Below are positions 57,301 to 64,000 of a DNA stretch of 64,000 bases, one piece after another. Each line of letters opens with the position of its first letter. The stretch's first letter is position 1. This DNA comes from an uncultured Massilia sp. (GTDB lineage: Bacteria; Pseudomonadota; Gammaproteobacteria; Burkholderiales; Burkholderiaceae), in assembly GCA_946481275.1 (NCBI GenBank), contig CAMLMV010000030.1, positions 15,273 to 79,272 on the forward strand. Direction: 5' to 3'. The position numbers were made by a program, and so were the translations under genes. The notes below the pieces were generated by a model. That model searched no databases. It was not told where the DNA came from and was given only the letters and a program-made list of their open reading frames with translations.

Positions 57301-57465
57301 ATCCTGATCGTGGCTGGAAAACAGGTAAAGCGTGCCCTGATGGACCATGGGTGCCGGATCGGCGGTATACATCGTTTGAATGATCGGGTTGAGCGCGAAT
57401 GACGCCGCGGGCAGTGAAGCCAGCACGGACAAGAGAACGAGAGCGGAGCGGTGTGTTTTTTTCAT
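54376..57465 (-). CDS. Tandem GH43-CBM6-GH43 enzyme
   Basis: This 1029-residue secreted, probably bifunctional glycosidase has a signal peptide (1-24). GH43 domain A (about 28-350) shows base Asp36 in YTADPAPMV, SIDPTVYIDD and acid Glu in YEEGPWLY. CBM6 (about 355-490, AETIAWSSGVKIEPS, ELFKFDYWQF) follows, then GH43 domain B (about 505-810; ADVPDIAVIRVGKTYYM, GDHSLFFDDDGR, acid Glu in EGSQLSKINGRYY) and a concanavalin-like sandwich (about 830-1020). Domain A resembles arabinofuranosidase-type and domain B xylosidase-type GH43, so it may strip two kinds of side groups from one chain. It is the last gene of an operon with GH51 and the TonB-PA14 protein. A deleted copy lies at 16192-16518. Confidence 0.9.
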   Translation of the reverse strand: MKKTHRSALVLLSVLASLPAASFALNPIIQTMYTADPAPMVHQGTLYLFSSHDQDVGEKNNFNMKDWVLATTTDMVNWTQHGAIASLRDFAWAAKEISGWDGFDNGAWAPQVIERDGKWYLYAPVQGRGIGVLVADNPLGPYTDPIKKPLIAGHAGGLYDSIDPTVYIDDKGQAYLAWGNPNLWSVKLNKDMISYDTSVGENGIIRHPMTVKALGERNPPDTQGTTLPKRALRGTSYEEGPWLYKRKNLNYLFFAGGPIPEHLAYATGPTPEGPWTYGGVVMTPQSAFTNHPGVVDFKGKTYLFYHNAALPGGDGFKRSVAVDELKFNPDGSVPIVQPTREGPAPVATLDPYKRVEAETIAWSSGVKIEPSSAGGQNVRNIHDGAYIQVRNVDFGAPGARAFMASLSSTAKPKQATGATIEIRLGKLDGQLIGTLPVSGTGGQWKPQSVRVTGASGVQDVFFVFRGAAGEELFKFDYWQFAHHDLPAERASGAPRPVPAARANRAHNPLIWADVPDIAVIRVGKTYYMSSTTMHMSPGLPIMKSTDLVNWSMASYAYDTLADNEAFRLENGKNAYGEGSWASSLRYHDGMFYASTFSATAGGRTHIFATRDPGRGPWKETSFEPAIGDHSLFFDDDGRVYMVFGGGRISLRELKTDLSGFKPGGVNKVIIENVNALFGADQGGLKAEGSQLSKINGRYYLFNIASPKTRWARTVIVHRADKIDGPYEGRIALDDRGIAQGGLIDTPEGKWYAYLFKDNGAVGRVPYLVPVTWQDGWPVLGQDGEVPMTLDIPAGGQGASGASGIVASDEFDRRPGARDLPLAWQWNHNPDPRNWSLTKRPGYLSLVTSRVDSSLPEARNTLTQRTFGPSSFATTSIDVSGMKDGDWTGLAAFQKKYGFVGVKMSDGARSLVMVSADADQPEEVAAIPLAGKTVHLKVETEFQSAPEEARFGVDEDGAKTYGIPGAPEVARFSYSLDGKSWTPIGRPSRLYYTFPHFMGYRYALFYYSTKTAGGRVDFDYYRIGQSGVSR

Positions 57466-57505
57466 GAAAGTCAGAAGTGAGGTGTGGAACGTGGAGCGGC
57501 CCTGA

Positions 57506-58480
57506 TTACTCCTTCGGGTGAATCGGCGGCAGCGTGCCGGCAGGCGGCCTCCCTATCAGGCTGCGCGGCAAATAACTGTAATCCGCCGCGCCGGGCTTTT
57601 TCCACGCAAGCATCAGCGCGAGATCTGGGCCTGGACCCTGGAAGTAGCGCACGCGGAAATTGCGCAAACCCTTCTCCAGCTTGATCCTGGTCGCCACGGG
57701 GGCGGGGGCGTGGATGCCGTCGTTGTCGATCACGTTTTCATCGTCAATGCTGAGAACGGCACCATCGTCGGCCAACAGCATCAGTTCCCAGGTGGCGGTT
57801 TCCGCAATGTTGACGGTGAAGCGAATATCCAGACCGAACCATTCGATCGTCGAGCCCATACCGGGAAAGCCTTCACGGAAGGAGCGCGGCACGATATCGA
57901 GCTGGGCCAGGCAAACGCGCTTGCTCGGCTTACGCCCGCGCATGTCGTACACCGATTGGTTGCTGGCAGTGAGGCGATATACGTCGGCGACCATATGCCG
58001 ATCCGCCGCTTCGGCGCATTCCTCGAACAGCTTGGGAGGCGCGTTGGCCACGACCTCCTTCGCGGGCGGGACCGGGGCGGGTGCGGGCGCTGCGGTCACG
58101 GCAGGAGCAGGAGCAGGAGCAGGAGCAGGGGCCGGCGCCGGCGCCGGCGCCGGCGCCCGGATGGCGTCGGGCACGACGTCGAGCACCGGCAGCGGGGGCG
58201 GGACGAGAAGGGGCGGTGGCGCGACGGTGGGTGGGGCGATATCGGCGGGCGCAGGTTCGGGAATTTTTTCTTCCGGTACTTTCTCTTGGAACAATGCCAA
58301 TTCCAAGGCGCGCGGCGGTGGAGGCGCGGGACGGCGCGCGGGCGACAGCAGCATGGCGATCAGCAAGGCAAGATGGATGAGCACTACGATACCCAGGGCG
58401 TAGCGCCGTTTCCTGGGTCGCAATGACGGCTGCCTTTCAGTTGCGGGCGGGGGCAAGCTGGATTCCGGTGTTGAGCGCAT
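57506..58480 (-). CDS. TonB-like protein with a C-terminal PA14-like domain
   Basis: This 324-residue protein has a basic N-terminus (RPRKRR), one membrane helix (about 27-46) with a His at the position typical of TonB helices (LIHLALLIAM, His36), and a long Pro/Ala linker (48-150) including an (AP)n run at 109-127, as in TonB. Instead of a TonB C-terminal domain it has about 130 residues resembling PA14: WFGLDIRFTVNIAETATWEL, LLADDGAVLSIDDENVIDN, DGIHAP and FRVRYFQGP. PA14 domains bind sugars. It would reach from the inner membrane across the periplasm. It sits between GH51 and GH43 in one operon (40 bp before GH43), so a role in sugar sensing or enzyme tethering is possible. TonB energisation itself is doubtful. 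Confidence 0.75.
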   Translation of the reverse strand: MRSTPESSLPPPATERQPSLRPRKRRYALGIVVLIHLALLIAMLLSPARRPAPPPPRALELALFQEKVPEEKIPEPAPADIAPPTVAPPPLLVPPPLPVLDVVPDAIRAPAPAPAPAPAPAPAPAPAVTAAPAPAPVPPAKEVVANAPPKLFEECAEAADRHMVADVYRLTASNQSVYDMRGRKPSKRVCLAQLDIVPRSFREGFPGMGSTIEWFGLDIRFTVNIAETATWELMLLADDGAVLSIDDENVIDNDGIHAPAPVATRIKLEKGLRNFRVRYFQGPGPDLALMLAWKKPGAADYSYLPRSLIGRPPAGTLPPIHPKE

Positions 58481-58633
58481 ACGTTTCCGAATACAAGATC
58501 AATTCATTGAGGCTTGGCGCCCTTGCGGCGTGCATTGCCGGAGCGGTGAGTTGCCGCCGCTCCTGTTCAGGATGGGTCACATCGGCGCCATCGGACATGC
58601 TGAAGGTGAGCACCAGGCGCTTGTGCGTGGCGT

Positions 58634-60175
58634 TTATTGCTCCAAAGCGACCACCATTACGGCCTTTGCGGGCACCTTGATCGATAGCTTGCCGCCTGCG
58701 GCACGCGCGCTGAACGCCGCCGGCTTGATGACCTGCGGATTCCGGAACGTGTTGTGCGCATCCATCGTGGCCGAGGTCAGGACCTTGCCGGCCGCAGCAT
58801 TTACCTTCGCGCCGGCGACGTCGACGTCGACGGCGACATCGACCGCCTTGTGCGGATCGGTGTTGACCAGCGCCAGATACACCTTGCCATCCCTGGCGAG
58901 TGCCGCCGATGCGCTCACCCCCGGAATGGTCGTTGCGCCCAGGGTGTAGCTGGTGTTGTCCTTGATTGCCAGCGGCAGCGACCTGGCATCCTGGAACGGC
59001 ACATACATCTGGAACGTGTAGTAGGTCGGGGTCAGGACCATCTTCTCCTTGTCAGTCAGGATCATCGCCTGCAAGACATTGACCATTTGGGCGATCGTGG
59101 TCATGGGGACCCGCTCCGCGTGATCATGGAAGATGTGGAAGTTGAGCGCCGCCACGAGCGCGTCGCGCAGGGAATTCTGCTGGAACAAGGCGCTTCTGGC
59201 ACCCGCTTCGTCATACCAGGTGCCCCACTCGTCGATCATCAGCCCGATCTTCTTCTCGGGATCGTGCTTGTCCAGTACGGCCACGTGATCCTTGATAAGC
59301 TGATCCATTTTCAAGGTATTGGCAAGGGTCGAGATCCACTCGTCTTCCTTGAAGCCGAGATCCTTGCCCTTGCCCTCCCAGGTGGCGCCCGCGATGGTGT
59401 ACTGATGGACGCTGATGCCCACCGTTCGGCCCTTCAGTTCCTTGCTCAGGACGTCGGTCCAGGCGGTGTCGAAACCACTGCCGCCGCTGGCAATCATCTT
59501 CGGCCTCGAATTTCCGGGCGCCCTCAGGAAATTCTCGTAATTGCTGTACAGGTTCGCGTAGTAGTCGGGCTTCAAGTTGCCGCCGCAGCCCCACAACTCA
59601 TTGCCGATACCGAAGTAGGCAACCTTGAACGGCTTGTCGTGCCCATTCCGGGCGCGCAGCCTGGCCAGGGGTGAGCCGCCGTCCGCAGTCATGTACTCGA
59701 CCCAATCGGCCATCTCCTGCACGCTGCCGGTACCGACGTTGCCGTTGACGTAGGCGTCGGCGCCCAGCATGTCGATCAAGTCGAAGAATTCATGGGTGCC
59801 GACGGCGTTGATCTCCTCTACGCTGCCCCTGTTGACGTTGCTCGGGCGCTTGTCCTGCGGACCGACGCCATCGCGCCAATGGTAGGTGTCGGCGAAGCAG
59901 CCGCCCGGCCAGCGCACCAGCGGCACGTGCAACTCCTTGAGCGCACCGACGACGTCATTGCGCCAGCCCCTCGTGTTGGGGATGTTGGACTTCGTGCCGA
60001 CCCACATGCCTCCGTAGATTCCAGTGCCGAGCTGTTCTGCGAACTGGCCGTAGACGTTCTTGTTGATGACAGGGCCGGGGCGACTGGCGTCGATGCTGAT
60101 GCTGACTTGGCTGGCGGCAAAAGCCGGTGCCGCGATCAGGCCGAGAACGGCGAGGCTATGTTTAATGATGTTCAT
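58634..60175 (-). CDS. GH51 alpha-L-arabinofuranosidase
   Basis: This 513-residue enzyme with a signal peptide (1-20, APAFAA) is unusual in that many GH51 proteins are cytoplasmic; this one is exported. Family motifs: YGQFAEQLGTGIYGG, VRWPGGCFADTYHW, acid/base Glu193 in GIGNELWGCGG, and nucleophile Glu316 in MIDEWGTWYD, with a C-terminal beta-sandwich (about 400-510). It removes terminal alpha-L-arabinofuranose from arabinan, arabinoxylan or arabinosylated xyloglucan. It is first in an operon with TonB-PA14 (153 bp downstream) and tandem GH43. No clear promoter boxes were fixed. Confidence 0.95.
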   Translation of the reverse strand: MNIIKHSLAVLGLIAAPAFAASQVSISIDASRPGPVINKNVYGQFAEQLGTGIYGGMWVGTKSNIPNTRGWRNDVVGALKELHVPLVRWPGGCFADTYHWRDGVGPQDKRPSNVNRGSVEEINAVGTHEFFDLIDMLGADAYVNGNVGTGSVQEMADWVEYMTADGGSPLARLRARNGHDKPFKVAYFGIGNELWGCGGNLKPDYYANLYSNYENFLRAPGNSRPKMIASGGSGFDTAWTDVLSKELKGRTVGISVHQYTIAGATWEGKGKDLGFKEDEWISTLANTLKMDQLIKDHVAVLDKHDPEKKIGLMIDEWGTWYDEAGARSALFQQNSLRDALVAALNFHIFHDHAERVPMTTIAQMVNVLQAMILTDKEKMVLTPTYYTFQMYVPFQDARSLPLAIKDNTSYTLGATTIPGVSASAALARDGKVYLALVNTDPHKAVDVAVDVDVAGAKVNAAAGKVLTSATMDAHNTFRNPQVIKPAAFSARAAGGKLSIKVPAKAVMVVALEQ

Positions 60176-60889
60176 TCAGTCGTATCCATTAAGGTCATAT
60201 GTTTTTCGGCGCGTCGATGCATCAGGGGTGAAGAAGGCCGCCATGACGCATGCGTCCACCGGCGCACCTGTCCTGCTTTTGGTTGTTGAACGAAATTCCG
60301 GGTAGCAGGCGCCGGCCGGCGCCCGGATGGACGCTGTTACGCCCAGCCTGGTCCAGCTGTCGCCGCCATCGGTCGAGGCGCTGGTTGGGCAGGCGCAGGC
60401 GGCACAGCGGCGGGGCCGGCAGCAGCTGCATGGCCGCCGGCGCCACGGCAGGCTCAGGCTTGCGGAACGGGGAGCAGGCCCGCCGGGCCAGCAAACCGGC
60501 GAAGTCTATCCCAGGGGTTCGGGAAGAGTAAGGCCCGAAATTACGCTAGCGGTGAAGACATTTACAAGGTGCAGATAATCGCATTGTTACTGCACTTCCT
60601 TGCATTCGACCTGCGGCGACGGCGGCGATCCGTGACGAAACGGATGCAGGCGCGGCTTGCGCGGACACGCGACATCGATAGCGTCGTGTTATCGGGCTCA
60701 CGCAGCACGGCGCTCCGCTCATCCAGGCCGTAGCTGTAAATCCCCAAGTTGTGCAATTTTTCGCATATTGCAAGCAATTTCGAGGGACGCGATAACGGCC
60801 GTGGCGCGGCCCTCGGTATGTTGGCGCTTGGCCGAAAAAATATTCGAGGCCGACGGGTAATTTGTCAGCATGAATATTTCGAGGTTACT
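60176..60889. other. Divergent promoter region between GH51 and GH5
   Basis: 714 bp without a recognised gene. It contains a 16-bp perfect palindrome ggcgccggccggcgcc (60308-60323) and a gtgcag/ctgcac dyad around ataatcgcattgtta (60569-60595), the latter about 300 bp before GH5 and a possible operator. Open frames here have no domain content. Confidence 0.4.
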
Positions 60890-62131
60890 TTGAAGCTCAG
60901 CCGTGTACTTCTATTAGTTGGAATCCTGTCATTAAACGTTGGCTGTGGCGGCGGCACGGCCAGCACGAAGCCTGCGGCGCCTGCGCCAACGACGCCAGTC
61001 CCAACGACACCGGCTCCAACAACGCCGGCCGCGGGTCTCTATCCCGACTACAACCAGAATCCGATCGCGCCCGACGCTACCGGCATGGGCAGCACCGCTG
61101 TCCAGCTCACCAGCAAGATTCGCTTGGGGTTAAATATTGGCAACACGATGGAGGCGATCGGCGGAGAAACGGCCTGGGGCAATCCGCTGATCACCGAGGC
61201 GATGATCAAGGCCGCCAAGGCGGCCGGATTCAACGCCATCCGGCTCCCGGTGGCCTGGGACCAGTACGCCAACCAACAGACCGGCAAGATCGACCAGGCC
61301 TGGATGGACCGCGTCAAGCAAGTCGTCAAATATTGCGTCGACAACCAGATGTATGTGCTCCTGAACATCCATTGGGATGGCGGTTGGCTCGAAAGAAACG
61401 TTCAGCCCGACAAGCAAGTGACCGTCAACGAGAAACAAAAGGCGTTCTGGACCCAGATTGCCACGCAAATGCGCGACTTCGACGAGCATTTGATGTTTGC
61501 CGGCGCCAACGAGCCGGCTGTCGATACGGCCAACCAGATGCCGGTGCTCATCTCCTACCACCAGACCTTCATCGATGCGGTGCGCGCCACGGGCGGCAAG
61601 AATGCCTACCGTGTCCTGGTGGTGCAGGGACCGGCCGTGGACATCGATAAATCAGCGACGATGTGGACCGCCATGCCGACCGACACCGTCGGCAATAAGC
61701 TGATGTATGAGGTGCACTTCTACCCATGGCAATTTACTTTAATGGAAAAAGATGAATGGTGGGGCCATGCATTCTATTACTGGGGCAAGGATAATCATTC
61801 GACCACGGACACCGCCCACAATGCCGACCAGATGGAAGAGGCCTATGTCGATCAGCAGTTCTTGAAGATCAGGCAGCAGTTTGTCGACAAGGGCATTCCG
61901 ATCGTGCTCGGCGAGTACGCCGCGATGCTGCGTACGAATCTGACGGGCGATGCACTGGCCCTGCATAAGAAGTCGCGCATCTACTATATCAACTACGTTA
62001 CCAGGTCTGCAGTGGCCCACGGCTTGTTACCATTTTATTGGGATGTGGGCGGCCTGATCGACCGGGGCAGCAATAACGCAGTCCTCGACCCGGACCTCCT
62101 CGATGCGCTGGTGAAGGGCGCAATCCGGTAA
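60890..62131 (+). CDS. GH5 endoglucanase lipoprotein
   Basis: This 413-residue enzyme starts at TTG 60890 with GAGG 5 bp upstream; the in-frame ATG far upstream lacks support. It has a lipobox NVGC (Cys19), a Pro/Thr linker (PTTPVPTTPAPTTPAAG) and a GH5 barrel: GLNIGNTMEA, FNAIRLPVAWDQY, NIHWDGGW, acid/base Glu208 in FAGANEPAVD, YEVHFYPW, and nucleophile Glu342 in VLGEYAA. It cuts beta-1,4-glucan backbones; a cellulase or xyloglucanase subfamily is likely given the neighbourhood. Surface attachment by the lipid anchor is inferred. It is followed 156 bp later by the Sde182-like gene. Confidence 0.92.
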   Translation: MKLSRVLLLVGILSLNVGCGGGTASTKPAAPAPTTPVPTTPAPTTPAAGLYPDYNQNPIAPDATGMGSTAVQLTSKIRLGLNIGNTMEAIGGETAWGNPLITEAMIKAAKAAGFNAIRLPVAWDQYANQQTGKIDQAWMDRVKQVVKYCVDNQMYVLLNIHWDGGWLERNVQPDKQVTVNEKQKAFWTQIATQMRDFDEHLMFAGANEPAVDTANQMPVLISYHQTFIDAVRATGGKNAYRVLVVQGPAVDIDKSATMWTAMPTDTVGNKLMYEVHFYPWQFTLMEKDEWWGHAFYYWGKDNHSTTDTAHNADQMEEAYVDQQFLKIRQQFVDKGIPIVLGEYAAMLRTNLTGDALALHKKSRIYYINYVTRSAVAHGLLPFYWDVGGLIDRGSNNAVLDPDLLDALVKGAIR

Positions 62132-62287
62132 GCTGCCACACGCATATTCGCATGACGTAAGTGGCTTGTAGCGGATGCGGTTCGGCTCGGCTCGTTCTTC
62201 GCCGGGCCGTGTCGTTTGGCCGGGTCCAGTTCCGGTCTTGCACACAGCCCGGCCAGCGAGACAGGCCCCCAATTCAATACAGAGATA

Positions 62288-63730
62288 ATGCGACTACTTT
62301 CAATTACAGCGATGCTGACGGCCTTACTGGTTTGCGTGCCTGCCCTTGGCGTCGCCGAACCCAAACAACGCCTGATTGTCCTCACCGATATCGAGGCCGA
62401 TCCCGATGACAGCCAGTCGCTCGTACGGTTACTTCTATACGCGAACCAGATCGATATCGAAAGCATCATCGCCACGACCTCTACGCATCAGAAGTCGCGC
62501 ATTGCCCCGGAATCCATCCATGCGATCATCGACGCCTACGGCCGGGTACAACCCAACTTGTTGAAGCACGAACCGGGGTTTCCGAAAGCGCAGGCGCTCA
62601 AAGCGATGGTGCGCTCCGGCTCGCAAGTCTACGGCATGCAAGGTGTCGGCGACGGCAAGGACTCGCCGGGATCGGACGCCATCATCAAGGCCCTGGAGAA
62701 AAATGATACGCGTCCCCTATGGGTTGCGGTCTGGGGCGGTGCCAATACGCTTGCTCAAGCGTTGTATCGGATCAGCCGTGGCAGGACGCCGGAGCAGGCC
62801 GCTCGCCTGGTGAAGAAGTTGCGCGTCTACACGATCTCCGATCAGGACGATTCCGGTTTCTGGATACGCACCCAGTTTCCCGACCTGTTTTATATCGTCA
62901 GCCCTGGCGGGTATGGCAATGGCACGTGGACTGGTATGCACGCGACCGAGCCAGGCTTCGACAGCACGGAAGTGAGCAACGACTGGATCGCCGCGCATAT
63001 TCAACAGGGGCATGGGCCGCTGGGTGCGGTGTATCCGGATGTTTCTTTCGGCGTTGAGGGCGATACGCCATCCTTCCTGTCCTTGATACCGAACGGCCTG
63101 AACGCACCCGAGCATCCGGACTGGGGCGGCTGGGGTGGGCGCTACGAGTTCTACACGCCTGCGTTGAAAGATACGAATCCGGAAGGCTTCACCGGCAACG
63201 TACCTGTATTGCAAGAGCCTCATGCCATCTGGACCAACGCAGTGGATAGTTACAGGCCGATGGTCCACAGCGACTTTGGCCGCGCCGTGCACGCCCACGA
63301 CAAGGTCTCCACTGGGTACAGGACCACCATCTGGCGCTGGCGCAAAGACTTCCAGAACGATTTCGCGGCTCGAATGGAGTGGACCACCAAGCCATACAGG
63401 GGGGCGAATCATCCGCCAGTAGTAAAGCTTACCCCTGGCGATCGGCTGACCGTCAAATCGGGAGAGGGCTTCATGTTGAGCGCGGCCGGCAGCTCCGATC
63501 CCGATGGAGATAGCTTGAGCTACCTGTGGTTTCAGTATCCCGAGGCTGGCAGCTACAGGGAGGAGATCAAGCTGGGGTATGCGGAAAACCATCATACCGT
63601 TTGGGGGCAGGCGCCTGTGGTAAGCAAGACGGAGACCGCCCACTTCATCGTCAAGGTGATCGATAAGGGCAGTCCGGCGCTGACGCGTTACGGACGCGTT
63701 ATCGTCACATTCGTGCCGTCTGCGCCCTGA
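62288..63730 (+). CDS. Sde182-like (DUF1593) nucleoside-hydrolase-fold protein
   Basis: This 480-residue secreted protein (signal 1-23, ALGVAEP) has an N-terminal nucleoside-hydrolase-like domain (about 27-300: VLTDIEADPDDSQSLVRLL carries the metal-binding Asp cluster) and a C-terminal Ig-like module (about 400-478, SSDPDGDSLSYLWFQYPEAG). The founding member is a Saccharophagus degradans protein described as cellulose-binding. Homologues occur in plant-polysaccharide loci; their substrate is not established. ATG 62288 gives a normal signal peptide; upstream frame is non-homologous. It probably shares regulation with GH5. Confidence 0.88.
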   Translation: MRLLSITAMLTALLVCVPALGVAEPKQRLIVLTDIEADPDDSQSLVRLLLYANQIDIESIIATTSTHQKSRIAPESIHAIIDAYGRVQPNLLKHEPGFPKAQALKAMVRSGSQVYGMQGVGDGKDSPGSDAIIKALEKNDTRPLWVAVWGGANTLAQALYRISRGRTPEQAARLVKKLRVYTISDQDDSGFWIRTQFPDLFYIVSPGGYGNGTWTGMHATEPGFDSTEVSNDWIAAHIQQGHGPLGAVYPDVSFGVEGDTPSFLSLIPNGLNAPEHPDWGGWGGRYEFYTPALKDTNPEGFTGNVPVLQEPHAIWTNAVDSYRPMVHSDFGRAVHAHDKVSTGYRTTIWRWRKDFQNDFAARMEWTTKPYRGANHPPVVKLTPGDRLTVKSGEGFMLSAAGSSDPDGDSLSYLWFQYPEAGSYREEIKLGYAENHHTVWGQAPVVSKTETAHFIVKVIDKGSPALTRYGRVIVTFVPSAP

Positions 63731-64000
63731 GCATGCGGATAATCTCACCGTAAAACGAGGTACAGCCGGTGACTATCGAATTGAGTCATCATCGTAAGGG
63801 AAATGAACAGCGATGCCGTTCCAGTTGAAATCTCCTGGATCGTGGGTGACGACGGAGTGTCGGAAGGGCGGGCAAGTGGGCGACACAGGAAGACTTCAGC
63901 CCGTTGAAGTGAGCCCGGTCCGCTGCAAAAAATGCCTCGGACCGTCGGTAATCCCCCCGCAAAAAGAGCGCGTTTGGAAGTAGAATTTTCTACTTAACAG
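63731..64000 (+). promoter_or_regulatory. Third copy of the TM-AraC operator block at the window end
   Basis: No gene within the last 270 bp. GGTCC (63917-63921) and GGACC (63939-63943) enclose gctgcaaaaaatgcctc, matching the blocks before TM-AraC 1 and 2 (gagcccggtccgctgcaaaa). The TGTTATGAT -10 is missing here. The block suggests another regulator of this family, or its remnant, starts just beyond 64000. Confidence 0.5.

Noticed and set aside
54214..57402. Plus-strand frame of about 1060 codons opposite the tandem GH43
   Set aside because: It overlaps the GH43 active-site coding sequence entirely and starts inside the TM-AraC gene; codon-bias artefact.
58114..58155. Short tandem repeat resembling a CRISPR or microsatellite
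   Set aside because: It encodes the Pro/Ala linker of the TonB-PA14 protein; no spacers or repeat-spacer pattern exists anywhere in the window.
60308..60323. 16-bp GC palindrome as an attachment site or terminator
   Set aside because: No T-run, no second copy seen and no integrase nearby; palindromes of this type are expected by chance in very GC-rich DNA.

Overview
High-GC chromosomal DNA whose housekeeping block (smpB, ratA/rnfH, guaB-guaA), PEP-CTERM proteins and Xanthomonas/Caulobacter-type TonB receptors point to a betaproteobacterium of the Oxalobacteraceae (Massilia/Pseudoduganella-like). The assignment is inferred from gene content and style, not from a marker gene.

Layout. (1) 1-13.4 kb is core genome: the tail of an SPFH protein; a Fur-type divergent pair (siderophore receptor / PepSY membrane protein) with two Fur-like boxes; a broken polyhydroxybutyrate-depolymerase remnant; lepB; a Bcr/CflA transporter; two small lipoproteins; smpB divergent from ratA-rnfH; a DUF4124 protein; guaB and guaA, each with an intrinsic terminator. 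(2) 13.4-63.7 kb is a large plant-polysaccharide region: three GH74 xyloglucanase lipoproteins, GH43, tandem GH43-CBM6-GH43, GH51, GH29, GH28, GH5, a CE20-type acetylesterase, a Sde182-like protein, two paralogous 1049-residue TonB receptors each preceded by a surface lipoprotein, a tryptophan-halogenase-like flavoprotein, two XylR-type regulators (one truncated) and three membrane-spanning AraC regulators.

How it may work (inference): secreted GH74, GH5 and GH43 enzymes cut arabinosylated, fucosylated and acetylated xyloglucan or xylan-like glycans at the cell surface. The lipoprotein/TonB receptor pairs import oligosaccharides. Periplasmic GH29, GH28, CE20 and GH51 trim side chains. XylR senses xylose, and the transmembrane AraC proteins may sense periplasmic sugars. 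No GH31, GH35, GH3 or GH95 is seen here, so complete xyloglucan breakdown would need genes elsewhere.

The region looks duplicated and then eroded. A module [TM-AraC / repeat element R / PEP-CTERM gene / XylR / leader P2 / lipoprotein / TonB receptor] occurs at 23.5-31.8 kb and again, interrupted and rearranged, at 42.0-53.1 kb. Fossils include two GH27 alpha-galactosidases, a CBM6/GH43 remnant, a beta-helix protein, an mcrC fragment, an IS6 transposase fragment and orphan PEP-CTERM tails. The most novel-looking items are a TonB-like protein carrying a PA14 domain instead of a TonB C-terminus, the transmembrane AraC family with its shared promoter/operator repeat (a further copy lies at the window end), and the Ig-like lipoprotein that may act as a proteobacterial counterpart of SusD/SusE.
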